Below, one piece after another: positions 8,207-15,982 of a stretch of 64,000 nt of DNA; positions within the stretch are counted from its first letter, which is position 1; each line of letters begins with the position of its first letter. This DNA is from Rhodopseudomonas boonkerdii (GTDB taxonomy: Bacteria > Pseudomonadota > Alphaproteobacteria > Rhizobiales > Xanthobacteraceae). A model generated the notes under the pieces. The model made no database searches and had not been told where the DNA came from. It was given only the letters and a program-made list of their open reading frames with translations. The position numbers were made by a program, and so were the translations under genes. The DNA is taken from NCBI RefSeq assembly GCF_021184025.1, contig NZ_CP036537.1, positions 5,106,001-5,170,000 on the forward strand. The letters are read 5' to 3'.

Positions 8207-8840
8207 TACTGGACCGGCGGACACCGAACACTCATCCGCTACGTTCTTCGGTCATCACGGGAGTTCGATCCACGGCGAAATCATCCATCATGGGCCTAGG
8301 GGGTCAGGCTTCGCATCAAAGGCCCCGAGCATCTGCTGCAGATCGAACCACGGTGCGTTGCGAGAATCCGCGTGGACTATGGAACCGTGCGTGTCCGTCG
8401 GATAGCCGGAGCCTTTGATTGCGGCGAGCTCTACAACCCTAAACTCGCCGAAAGTCAGTAGAGAATGCAATCGGCCAAACTGCATGGGACACCAATTGTG
8501 CTGTGTCCCGATAGAAGCCCCTCGTATAACCCCTTGAAACGCATTGGTCGTTGTCGAGAACATCAAGCAATGATGGCTCTTGCTTAGCGCCGCCGCGCAG
8601 ATGCGCAATCGCCACCCGCTGGTCTTCAGACCCCGAAGGGATCGCAAATTCGCCGAACAGCGAGGGATCGGTTGGCAGGTCAGCCACAAGATTGCCCTTG
8701 ATTAGACTTTTTCACAGCAGGAATGGAACCATGCGCTGCTCCTTGTCTTGAGAGTCGAAGTCGCGGTCAACACGATCAAGACGAGTTCCTATAAGAGGCC
8801 GGCCTCAATTTAGGAGTTAGTCATGTAGAGGAGCGAAGCC
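8207..8840. other. 634-base gap with possible decayed minus-strand gene
   Basis: No intact gene is visible. On the minus strand two overlapping frames (about 8439-8687 and 8288-8500) each carry stretches that look protein-like: one contains GFYRDTAQLVSHAVWPIAF and the other FGEFRVVELAAIKG and PWFDLQQMLGAFDA. They can be joined by one frame change near 8450, which would fit a broken gene, but I do not recognise the family. The 150 bases before the regulator gene at 8841 contain no clear FNR box. Confidence 0.3.
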
Positions 8841-9557
8841 ATGAAGGCGATAGCAAATTCGACCCAGACCAATGGCGCCGCCCGCTACCTCTCGACCCGC
8901 CCCCATCCTCTAGCGAAACTCGATTCCATCGCGACGATCATGTCTTGCCGGTGCGATCAGGAAATCTGCCGACAGTCTTTCCCTGCCGAGCAATTGTATT
9001 TCGTCGTTATCGGCGTTGCGCGATGCAGTGTGCTTCGCACCGACGACCGTCGCCAGATCGTCGATCTAATGCTTCCAGGCGACTTCTTCGGATTCACTGC
9101 TGGCGACGACTATGACTATACGGCAGAAGCAGTCGCGAAGGATACGATCCTCGCCTGCTATCCACGCCGACGCGCTGAGGCGCTCGCGGATTGCGATCCG
9201 CTACTCGCCCGCGAACTGCGTCGGATCACGCTCGATGCGATTTCCCGGTTACAGGCACAGTTGTTGATTCTAGGTCGCACCACCGCCTTGGAAAAGGTCG
9301 CCTCTTTTATCTTGGAAATGGAGACACGGTTGTCTCAGCGGCGCCCGGACGGCATCGCCCTCCCGGTTTCACGCTACGATATCGCCGATTACCTTGCGAT
9401 ATCCGTGGAGACCGTAAGCCGCGCGCTCACCACCCTCGCCCATAGCGGCATCATAAACCTGTCGGGTACGCGGATGGTCAAGATCGTTGACCACGATATG
9501 CTGGAAGACGGCGGACGTGAGTCGTCGGCACAACGCCCGCGTCCATGGAGCGGCTGA
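8841..9557 (+). CDS. Crp/Fnr-family transcriptional regulator (FixK/FNR-like DNA recognition)
   Basis: This 238-residue regulator has an N-terminal cyclic-nucleotide-binding-like beta roll (about 25-125, with PGDFFGFTAGD), a long dimer helix (about 130-160), and a C-terminal winged helix (about 175-225). The recognition helix reads SVETVSRALTTLA (188-200). Glu190, Ser193 and Arg194 are the residues that in FNR and FixK read TTGA half-sites, so it should bind TTGA-N6-TCAA boxes such as the one before fdhA. Cysteines at 36, 38, 43 and 62 do not have the FNR iron-sulfur spacing, so oxygen sensing by a cluster is not supported. A good ribosome binding site (GAGGAGCGAAGCC) precedes the ATG. Confidence 0.88.
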   Translation: MKAIANSTQTNGAARYLSTRPHPLAKLDSIATIMSCRCDQEICRQSFPAEQLYFVVIGVARCSVLRTDDRRQIVDLMLPGDFFGFTAGDDYDYTAEAVAKDTILACYPRRRAEALADCDPLLARELRRITLDAISRLQAQLLILGRTTALEKVASFILEMETRLSQRRPDGIALPVSRYDIADYLAISVETVSRALTTLAHSGIINLSGTRMVKIVDHDMLEDGGRESSAQRPRPWSG

Positions 9558-9597
9558 GCAGGATCGCGCCCATTTCCGGCCCGTCCGTCCGGGGCTA

Positions 9598-9735
9598 ACG
9601 GCGAGAGCCGCTCAGCGCGGCGGTTGCCTCGGCAAAATATCCGGAGACGTCAAACGCACCATCACCGCAAGGCGAATCGCTTCCGCGAGTTGCCGGACGC
9701 CGAGCCGCTCTATCATTCTGCGTCATCTGAAGCAC
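9598..9735 (-). pseudogene. Remnant of a LuxR/FixJ-type helix-turn-helix
   Basis: On the minus strand one frame reads MIERLGVRQLAEAIRLAVM. This strongly resembles the last recognition and dimer helices of FixJ-type response regulators, whose tails commonly read M-E-(K/R)-(L/M)-G-V-R-x-L-A-E-x-V-R-L-A. The frame ends at 9613-9615, and the upstream part (toward 9735) has stops and no further domain, so only the last 30 or so codons survive. Its position next to a FixK-like regulator is suggestive of a former two-component input. Confidence 0.5.
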
Positions 9736-9786
9736 ATTTGGATCAGCGACACTCACGATCAACATGATAGATCGCAGAGTGGGGTG

Positions 9787-9948
9787 ATGAACACCCATCC
9801 CTCCGGGGACCCGACGCCGTCGCAAGCCAATATCCAGATGACCAGAGCCGTGATCGAAGTGAGCAGGCCCCTCGGCATCGCCGTGCATGACAACATCATT
9901 GTGGGGAAGCACGGACATGCGAGTTTGAGGGGAATGAAAGTGATTTGA
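9787..9948 (+). pseudogene. Duplicated 3' end of radC
   Basis: The 53 codons from the ATG at 9787 to the TGA at 9946-9948 match the last part of the radC protein at 3724-4437, from its HNHPSGDPT motif to the end. The first JAMM histidine is changed (MNTHPSG instead of VHNHPSG). The core, about 9829-9903, differs from 4319-4393 at only a few bases, while the ends are more diverged (KHGHASLRGMKVI against [13 protein letters not shown]). It cannot make a working protein and is best read as one arm of a duplication that flanks the 4.4-9.8 kb block. Confidence 0.8.
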
Positions 9949-9958
9949 GGGGCGCGCT

Positions 9959-10660
9959 CTACTGCCGCAGCAGGATCAGCGGGTCCGCCATGTCCGGCAT
10001 CCGCCGCCATTGCGCATTGTCGTCGGCCTCGAAGTGCCAGGCCTCGCCGCTTGCGGAGAACATGAGGAGTTCACCGCGTTCCAGCCGCCATTCCTTCGGC
10101 TTGAAGTTCGCCACCAGCGGATCGCAGCGCGGCTTGAGAAAAAGCTGAAAATTATCCGGACCGGCCTCGTTGTTGGTCAGCGTTAGGCTGCAGATCGCGC
10201 GGCCGTTGCCGCGCACGACCGACCAGTCGCCGATCATCTGATCCATCGATTTTGCCAGCGAGCGCGCGGCCGCCAGATTTTGCAGGATATAAACCCCCTC
10301 TCCCGAGCGGATGCCCTCGAAGATACCGCTCTCGACCTCGGTGAAATCGATCACTGAGTCGCCACGAGCGGTCTGCAGCCGAACAATATCGAGGCCCTTG
10401 ATGTTCCAGGCAGCGATATCCTTGGTGAAGGGCAACGACTTGGCACAGTCGGGCTCGAGTTCGAGCTTGAGCCCTTGCGGCGTCGCGTCGGATCTGAGCG
10501 TCACCACGCATGTCTTGCTTCGTTCCGTGGTGGAGAGTTCCCACTGCCCGACCATGCTCTTTTTCAGTTGCGCAGCATCCTGCCCAAGCGCCGGTGCATT
10601 CGCGAGTATCGCGCCGGCAAAAGCCCACACGAACTGCATCATGCGGACCGGCGCGATCAT
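9959..10660 (-). CDS. Exported protein with two AprI/Inh-type domains
   Basis: This 233-residue protein has an N-terminal signal peptide (hydrophobic run FVWAFAGAILANAPALGQ, cleavage likely near residue 26). Two repeats of the AprI/Inh lipocalin-like fold follow, at about 35-130 and 135-230. Each repeat opens with a G(Q/D)W motif (MVGQWELS; MIGDWSVV), has a C-x-L/V-T-L strand, and later a second cysteine (CA; CD). Inh proteins inhibit serralysin-type metalloproteases in the periplasm; no such protease is seen nearby, so the target is unknown. Most alphaproteobacterial members have one domain, so the tandem form is noteworthy. In-frame ATGs at 10642 and 10639 are alternative starts. It follows the 2-hydroxyacid dehydrogenase by one base on the same strand. 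Confidence 0.8.
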   Translation of the reverse strand: MIAPVRMMQFVWAFAGAILANAPALGQDAAQLKKSMVGQWELSTTERSKTCVVTLRSDATPQGLKLELEPDCAKSLPFTKDIAAWNIKGLDIVRLQTARGDSVIDFTEVESGIFEGIRSGEGVYILQNLAAARSLAKSMDQMIGDWSVVRGNGRAICSLTLTNNEAGPDNFQLFLKPRCDPLVANFKPKEWRLERGELLMFSASGEAWHFEADDNAQWRRMPDMADPLILLRQ

Positions 10661-10661
10661 G

Positions 10662-11648
10662 TCAGCGGCCTTTCACCGGCGTCTCTGGAATCGGCGTCAA
10701 CACGGGCTTGCCACCAAACCAGAGCTTGAGGTTGTCGACCACCATCTGATCCATGGCATTGCGCGTCACCACCGAAGCGGAACCGACATGGGGCAACAGC
10801 ACGACATTCTGCATCGCCTTCAGTTCATCCGGTACCTTTGGCTCCTGCGCAAACACATCGAGGCCGGCAGCCAGGATGGTGCCCGACTTCAGCGCCTGAA
10901 TCAGAGCGGGCTCGTCGATGACCGAGCCGCGGGCGACATTGACGATGATGCCACGCGGACCAAGCGCCTGCATCACTTCGGTATTCACGATATTGGCCGT
11001 CGATGGCCCACCCGGCGTGATGACGATCAGCGTATCCACCGCCTTCGCCATCTCGACGAGATTCGGATAGTGCTCGTAGTTCACGCCTGCGGCGGGATTG
11101 CGCGAGTGATAGACCACCGGAACCAGCGAAGCATCAAGACGGCGCGCGATCGCCTGGCCGATGCGCCCCATGCCGACCATGCCGACTTTTCGATCGCGCA
11201 GAGAGCCGACGGTGAGCGGATAGCCCTGGGTCTGCCACAGGCCGGAACGGACATATTTGTCGGCCTTGATGAATTCGCGCGCAGTAGCGATGAACAGGCC
11301 GAGGGCGACGTCGGCGACCTCCTCGGTCAGCACGTCCGGCGTATTGGTGACGACAATATCATGCGCGGCCGCGTATTTCGCATCGATGTGATCGTAACCG
11401 ACGCCGAACGAGGAGACGATCTGGACATTCGGATATTTCGACAACATGGCGCTGTTGACGGGGACCTGGCCGGTGACGGCGATGCCGCGGATCTTCTCAG
11501 CGACGCCGGCCGGCACACGCTCGAGATCGGCCAGTGTTTCATATTTGTGCAAGATGAACTGATCCGAGAAACCATTCTCGATCAACGCCTTCGACGGCCC
11601 ATAGATCAACAGGTCGATCTTTTCCGAAGAGATTCCCGTCCCCATCAT
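10662..11648 (-). CDS. D-2-hydroxyacid dehydrogenase (glyoxylate/hydroxypyruvate reductase-like)
   Basis: This 328-residue NAD(P)-dependent dehydrogenase reduces 2-keto acids such as glyoxylate or hydroxypyruvate in characterised relatives. The Rossmann motif GMGRIG is at 159-164. Arg240 (NVARGSVID), Glu269 (VFAQEP) and His287 (LLPHVGSAS) form the catalytic set. The start overlaps the ABC permease stop by four bases, so it is the fourth gene of the binding protein-ATPase-permease operon. That placement suggests that the imported compound, or a breakdown product, is a hydroxy or keto acid. Confidence 0.92.
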   Translation of the reverse strand: MMGTGISSEKIDLLIYGPSKALIENGFSDQFILHKYETLADLERVPAGVAEKIRGIAVTGQVPVNSAMLSKYPNVQIVSSFGVGYDHIDAKYAAAHDIVVTNTPDVLTEEVADVALGLFIATAREFIKADKYVRSGLWQTQGYPLTVGSLRDRKVGMVGMGRIGQAIARRLDASLVPVVYHSRNPAAGVNYEHYPNLVEMAKAVDTLIVITPGGPSTANIVNTEVMQALGPRGIIVNVARGSVIDEPALIQALKSGTILAAGLDVFAQEPKVPDELKAMQNVVLLPHVGSASVVTRNAMDQMVVDNLKLWFGGKPVLTPIPETPVKGR

Positions 11649-12469
11649 TTTTCCTTTCGCAGTGCACTTTCATGCCAGCGCCGGAGCAGCAAATGCGACG
11701 CCAGCGCGAGCAGCATATAGATCACAATCCCGGCGACGGACAGTAACAATAGCGCCGCGAACATGCGGGGAATATTGAGGCGATAGCTGGACTCCGTGAT
11801 GCGATAGGCCAGCCCGGAACCGGAGCCCGCGGCACCGGCCGCGATCTCCGCGGCCACGGCGCCGATCAGGGAGAGGCCGCCGGCGATGCGGAGGCCGCCG
11901 AGAATATGAGGCAACGCCGAGGGCAATTGCAGATAGCGCAGGGTCTGCCAACGCGAGGCGCCGTTGAGCTGGAACAGACCAGCGAGATTACGGTCCACCG
12001 AATTCAGCCCGAGCGTCGTATTTGCCAACACGGGGAAGAAGGCGACGATCCAGGCGCAGGCAACCACCGCTGCCTCCTGTGGCAGATAGATCAGCATCAG
12101 CGGCGCAACCGCGATGACCGGGGTCACCTGCAGCACGATGGCGTAGGGCAAAAGGGAATATTCGAGCCATCTGGACTGGTTGAACAGCAGCGCCAGCGCG
12201 ACGCCGCCGATAGCTGCGGCGATAAAACCTTCCAGCGCCGTGAGCAATGTCACGCCGAGCGACGCCGACAGGATTGGCCAGTCGGTCATCAACGTCTGCC
12301 AAACGAGCAGCGGTCCCGGAAGGATGTAGGGCGGGATGTCGCCAAGGCGAACGACGAGATCCCATGCGATAAGGCCGGCCACACATACGGCGACAGGCCA
12401 GACGACGCGCGGCCAGCCGCCGTCGCCGGACACGCGCTCCACCACCGGCAGCGGCTCCAGCCCCTTCAT
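11645..12469 (-). CDS. ABC transporter permease (SsuC/TauC/ThiX type)
   Basis: This 274-residue inner-membrane permease of the BPD_transp_1 family has six hydrophobic helices. The EAA-type cytoplasmic loop reads YLQLPSALPHILGGLRIAGG, which contacts the ATPase. Sequence style places it in the taurine/sulfonate/pyrimidine-precursor group. It overlaps the ATPase gene upstream (ATGA at 12466-12469) and the dehydrogenase gene downstream, forming a tightly coupled operon. The substrate cannot be read from the permease. Confidence 0.88.
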   Translation of the reverse strand: MKGLEPLPVVERVSGDGGWPRVVWPVAVCVAGLIAWDLVVRLGDIPPYILPGPLLVWQTLMTDWPILSASLGVTLLTALEGFIAAAIGGVALALLFNQSRWLEYSLLPYAIVLQVTPVIAVAPLMLIYLPQEAAVVACAWIVAFFPVLANTTLGLNSVDRNLAGLFQLNGASRWQTLRYLQLPSALPHILGGLRIAGGLSLIGAVAAEIAAGAAGSGSGLAYRITESSYRLNIPRMFAALLLLSVAGIVIYMLLALASHLLLRRWHESALRKEK

Positions 12470-13251
12470 GCCGGGACCTCAGCTTCGGTTGCCTGCATCA
12501 AGGCCTGCGAGACATCGCGGCAATGGCGGGCGTAAGCCATCGATGTGCGGAACGCTTCGTCGCGCGGCTCGGGCGCATCGATCCGACATTCGCCATGAAC
12601 ACGACCGGGGCGCGAGGTCATGACGACCACACGCTGCGACAGATAAACGGACTCGTAGACCGAGTGAGTGACAAAGACGATGGTCTTGCCGAGCTTACGC
12701 CACAGCGCGAGCAGGTCATTATTGAGCCTGAGGCGCGTGATTTCGTCGAGGGCGGCAAAGGGTTCGTCCAGCAGCAGCACGTCCGGCGACGTCACCAGTG
12801 CGCGCGCCAGCGACACCCGCATCTTCATGCCGCCGGAGAGTTCGCGGGGATAGGCATCGGCGAAATCCGCGAGCCCGACTTGCGCCAGCGCTTCGGCAAC
12901 ACGCCGCGTCGACTCCGCATCCGCTAGACGTGCAAGTTTGAGCGGCAGCCGCACATTTTCTCCCACCGTCGTCCAGGGCATCAACGTCGGCTCCTGGAAC
13001 ACGAAGCCGATGCCTTGACGCGAGGCGCGGGCCGGCACCTTGATGGCTCCGGCCGTCGGCGCGGCCAATCCTGCAATCAGCCGCAACGCCGTGGACTTGC
13101 CGCAGCCCGAGGCACCGAGTAGCGAGACAAACTCACCTTGACGAATATCGAGATCGATTGGTCCGAGCGCGCGTGTCCCACTCTCATAAATCTTCGTAAC
13201 GCCACGTAGACGTATCGCAAACTCATCATGTGACGGCACGAGCAAAGCCAT
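12466..13251 (-). CDS. ABC transporter ATP-binding protein (SsuB/TauB type)
   Basis: This 261-residue ATPase subunit has Walker A GASGCGKST (46-54), Q-loop FVFQEP (near 84-89), signature LSGGMKMR (138-145), Walker B VLLLDEPF (158-165) and the switch histidine in VTHSVYES. The GGMKMR form of the signature and the MPWTTVGENV segment are typical of nitrate/sulfonate/taurine-type importers. It lies directly after the binding protein gene with a three-base gap and overlaps the permease gene. Confidence 0.92.
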   Translation of the reverse strand: MALLVPSHDEFAIRLRGVTKIYESGTRALGPIDLDIRQGEFVSLLGASGCGKSTALRLIAGLAAPTAGAIKVPARASRQGIGFVFQEPTLMPWTTVGENVRLPLKLARLADAESTRRVAEALAQVGLADFADAYPRELSGGMKMRVSLARALVTSPDVLLLDEPFAALDEITRLRLNNDLLALWRKLGKTIVFVTHSVYESVYLSQRVVVMTSRPGRVHGECRIDAPEPRDEAFRTSMAYARHCRDVSQALMQATEAEVPA

Positions 13252-13254
13252 CGT

Positions 13255-14274
13255 CTACTTCTTCGGCCGCAGGTCCAGCCCGACGCCCTTGTTGACGAAT
13301 TGCAGCGTATAGGCACGGCGATAGTCGATATCGCGTTTCACCACACCGGCACGGGACATCTTGTCGAAGAAGCTCGCGGCGCGTTCGTCGGTCATGGCGC
13401 CGATGCCGTTTTTCAGTGTATCGCCGGAATCGACGATACCCCGATCTCGCATCGTAGCTATGGAATAGGCCAGCAGATCGTCCGTCATCTCCGGATTGAT
13501 TTTCTTGATTATCTCGTTGGCGGCTTTGTTGTCGCCATAGAGATAGTTGTACCAGCCAATGATCGACGCATCGACGAAACGCTGGACCAAATCCGGCGAC
13601 TTCTCCACCGTCTCGCGGCGAGCCTCGATCAGAGTCGAATAGCCGTTAAGGCCATAGTCCGCGAGCAGCATCACATTGGGCTTGAAGCCGGCCTGCTTCT
13701 CAATCAGGAACGGTTCCGACGTGACATACCCCTGCATGGCGCTGTTCTTGTCCACGATGAAGGGCTGGGCATTGTAATTGTAAGGTTTCACCTTTGACTC
13801 GCTGAAGCCGTATTCCAGCTTCATCCACTGGAAGTAACCGACGATTCCTTCCCGCGAAATGAACAGCGTTTTCGATTTGAGATCTTCCAGCCGGGTCACC
13901 TTCGGATCGGGATGCGACACGAAGACCTGAGGGTCTTTCTGGAAAATCGCCGCGATGGCGACGACCGGTACATTGTTGGCCACCGCGTCGAAGGACTGCA
14001 GGGTATTGGCGCTCATGAAGAAGTCGAGCTTGCCGGCGATCAGGAGGATACGGTTGTTCACATTGGGCCCGCCCGGCACGATGGTAACGTCGAGGCCGTA
14101 GCTTTTGTATGTGCCATCGACCACTGCCTGGAAGAAGCCGCCATGCTCCGCCTCGGCGACCCAGTTGGTGCCGAACGACACCTTGTCGAGCTTGCCTTGG
14201 GCCAGCACAGGTGACAGCGACGCCAGCATCGCCGCTCCCATGGTTAACGCACGCGCAAGGGAAAACCGACCCAT
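13255..14274 (-). CDS. ABC transporter substrate-binding protein (NMT1/THI5-like)
   Basis: This 339-residue periplasmic binding protein has a signal peptide cleaved after about residue 25 (SPVLA-QGK). The mature part has the NMT1/THI5-like pattern: NWVAEAEHGGFFQAVVDG near the N-terminus, PGGPNVNNR, and a late SEPFLIEKQAG strand. Relatives bind pyrimidine precursors, sulfonates or riboflavin-like compounds. I start at the ATG at 14274, which has GGAG eight bases upstream; the ATG at 14292 is possible, but its AGGA sits too close. It heads the minus-strand operon, and a creatininase-family hydrolase is divergent from it. Confidence 0.88.
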   Translation of the reverse strand: MGRFSLARALTMGAAMLASLSPVLAQGKLDKVSFGTNWVAEAEHGGFFQAVVDGTYKSYGLDVTIVPGGPNVNNRILLIAGKLDFFMSANTLQSFDAVANNVPVVAIAAIFQKDPQVFVSHPDPKVTRLEDLKSKTLFISREGIVGYFQWMKLEYGFSESKVKPYNYNAQPFIVDKNSAMQGYVTSEPFLIEKQAGFKPNVMLLADYGLNGYSTLIEARRETVEKSPDLVQRFVDASIIGWYNYLYGDNKAANEIIKKINPEMTDDLLAYSIATMRDRGIVDSGDTLKNGIGAMTDERAASFFDKMSRAGVVKRDIDYRRAYTLQFVNKGVGLDLRPKK

Positions 14275-14376
14275 ATTGGACTCCAGTGACATTCCTGGCT
14301 CATGATAGAAAGCAATCGCGGGACTGACTACCCCGCCCCCTCATGCAACGATCTGCATTCTTAGAAGCACTCGCCG

Positions 14377-15198
14377 ATGACACCGCACATGCCGCCCCGA
14401 GACTGGACTGCCATCCATTGGCCCGACATCGCCAAGGGCGACCCGTCATCGTGGATCGCGGTGCTCCCGCTGGCAGCCACCGAACAGCACGGGCCGCATC
14501 TGCCGCTCGCGACGGATGTGATGATCGCCGAGGCCTATCTCGCCGAGGTGCAGCGTTTGTTGCCGGTGGACATTCCGGTGACCTTCCTGCCGGTGCAGCC
14601 GATCGGCATTTCCACCGAGCACCTCGCCTTCCCCGGCACGCTGACGCTGCCGACCGAGATCGCCCTGCAGACCTGGACGGCGATCGGCGAAAGCATCGCA
14701 CGGGCCGGCGTGCAGAAGCTCGTGATGGTGACCAGCCACGGCGGCAACAGCGCGGCGATGACTCTGGCCGCGCAAGATTTACGCGCCGAATACGGCATGC
14801 TGGTTGCGACCACAAGCTGGTCGCGCTTCGGCGTACCGGATGGTTTGTTCACGGATGAGGAAATCCGCCACGGCATCCATGGCGGCGCCGTCGAGACCTC
14901 GATCATGCTGGCGCGCTATCCGGAGCATGTCCGCAAGGACAAGATCGCCAATTTCACGCCATCGACCATCGCGATGGAGCAACGATATCGCTGGCTCTCC
15001 GCGAGCCGTCCCGCGCCATTCGCATGGCAGGCGGAAGACCTCCACGCATCCGGCGCAATCGGCGATGCCGCGCAGGCGACCGCCGAGAAGGGCGAGCAAT
15101 TGCTTACCCACGGCGCGAAAGCGTTCTGCGAGTTGCTAAATGACATGCACCGGTTCGATGTGACTGTGTTCGATTGCGAGCCGGATGCAGGGGCATAA
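14377..15198 (+). CDS. Creatininase-family amidohydrolase
   Basis: This 273-residue zinc hydrolase of the creatininase fold has metal ligands consistent with Glu36 and His38 (ATEQHGPHL), Asp47, His121 (TSHGGN) and Glu173 (HGGAVETS). Family members open cyclic or linear amides, for example creatinine, mycofactocin precursor and formylated pyrimidine intermediates. It is divergently transcribed from the THI5-like importer with about 100 bases between, so it may act on the imported nitrogen compound; this is inference. A second ATG at 14389 is an alternative start. Confidence 0.88.
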   Translation: MTPHMPPRDWTAIHWPDIAKGDPSSWIAVLPLAATEQHGPHLPLATDVMIAEAYLAEVQRLLPVDIPVTFLPVQPIGISTEHLAFPGTLTLPTEIALQTWTAIGESIARAGVQKLVMVTSHGGNSAAMTLAAQDLRAEYGMLVATTSWSRFGVPDGLFTDEEIRHGIHGGAVETSIMLARYPEHVRKDKIANFTPSTIAMEQRYRWLSASRPAPFAWQAEDLHASGAIGDAAQATAEKGEQLLTHGAKAFCELLNDMHRFDVTVFDCEPDAGA

Positions 15199-15237
15199 GC
15201 TTCTCCGCCGTCACGACCAGGACAGCGACGCGCGAAC

Positions 15238-15282
15238 ACCTCTACCCTCCAGTGAAGCTTCGCGTCGCGCAGGGGGAGAGGT
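15238..15282. repeat. Degenerate palindromic repeat, family C
   Basis: The stretch opens with CACCTCTACCCTCC and closes with GGGGGAGAGGT, so the ends can pair. The same CACCTCTCCC...GGGAGAGGTG outline occurs at 31433, 44892 and, weakly, at 29751. This copy follows the creatininase gene. Confidence 0.55.
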
Positions 15283-15436
15283 AAGAAGAGCCCGCAGATC
15301 GCGAAATTTGTGTTTCACCGACGACACAGTCCCGAAACCAAATAGTTCGAACGGGTCTCGAACCCGATCCTTTCAGGCTCCGACTGATGGGCATGCAGGC
15401 CAATACGGACTGCACCTCAACAGGATGGAGTTTCTC

Positions 15437-15706
15437 ATGTCGATCAAGTCCAGGATTGCTGCCATTGCTCTCGTTGCCATGACCGCCGCCGGCGCCATGG
15501 CGTCCTCGACCCAGCAGGCTCAGGCCAAAGGCCCGGGTATCGGCTTCGGTATCGCCGCCGGTCTCGCGGGCGCCGCCATCGTCGGATCGGCTGTCGCCGC
15601 CAGCAATGGCTACTACGGTTATGACTACGGCTACCGCTGTGGTTGGGTCCGCCAGTATGACGTCTACGGCAATTACATGGGCCGTGTCCGCACTTGTAAC
15701 TACTGA
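15437..15706 (+). CDS. Small exported Gly/Ala/Tyr-rich protein
   Basis: This 89-residue protein has a signal peptide (KSRIAAIALVAMTAAGAMA) that is probably cleaved near residue 30 in SSTQQAQAKG. The mature part is short, with a glycine/alanine-rich hydrophobic stretch (GIGFGIAAGLAGAAIVGSAV), then a tyrosine-rich segment (YYGYDYGYRCGWVRQYD) and two cysteines. Such small Gly-Tyr envelope proteins are common in Bradyrhizobium and relatives and have no assigned function. The ATG at 15437 has GGATGGAG upstream; the open frame before it is not protein-like. A strong terminator follows. Confidence 0.75.
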   Translation: MSIKSRIAAIALVAMTAAGAMASSTQQAQAKGPGIGFGIAAGLAGAAIVGSAVAASNGYYGYDYGYRCGWVRQYDVYGNYMGRVRTCNY

Positions 15707-15777
15707 TCGAGCTTGATCGGCTGATGTGGAGTTGCGTCCGGCACGGGCGCCTCATCCACCCCGTGTCGGACCACTCG

Positions 15778-15813
15778 ACCCGCCCGGTTACCCCCGGGCG
15801 GGTCTTCTCTTTG
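15778..15813 (+). terminator. Rho-independent terminator
   Basis: A 10-bp perfect stem (ACCCGCCCGG at 15778-15787 and CCGGGCGGGT at 15794-15803) with a 6-base loop is followed by TCTTCTCTTT. It lies 72 bases after the small exported protein gene and should end its transcript. Confidence 0.85.
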
Positions 15814-15982
15814 TGTAATGGAGACGTCATAAAGCGATGTCAGATAGCGGGTGTGCCGGGATGGAGATCCGCCTCCCGTTTTAAACATGACATGACGACT
15901 GTGGCCGCCTCACCCGGACGAATCGGCTGCTTTCGTGGAATATCGAGTGGCCGTTATCGGCGACAGTTAAGGGTGGCGCTGC

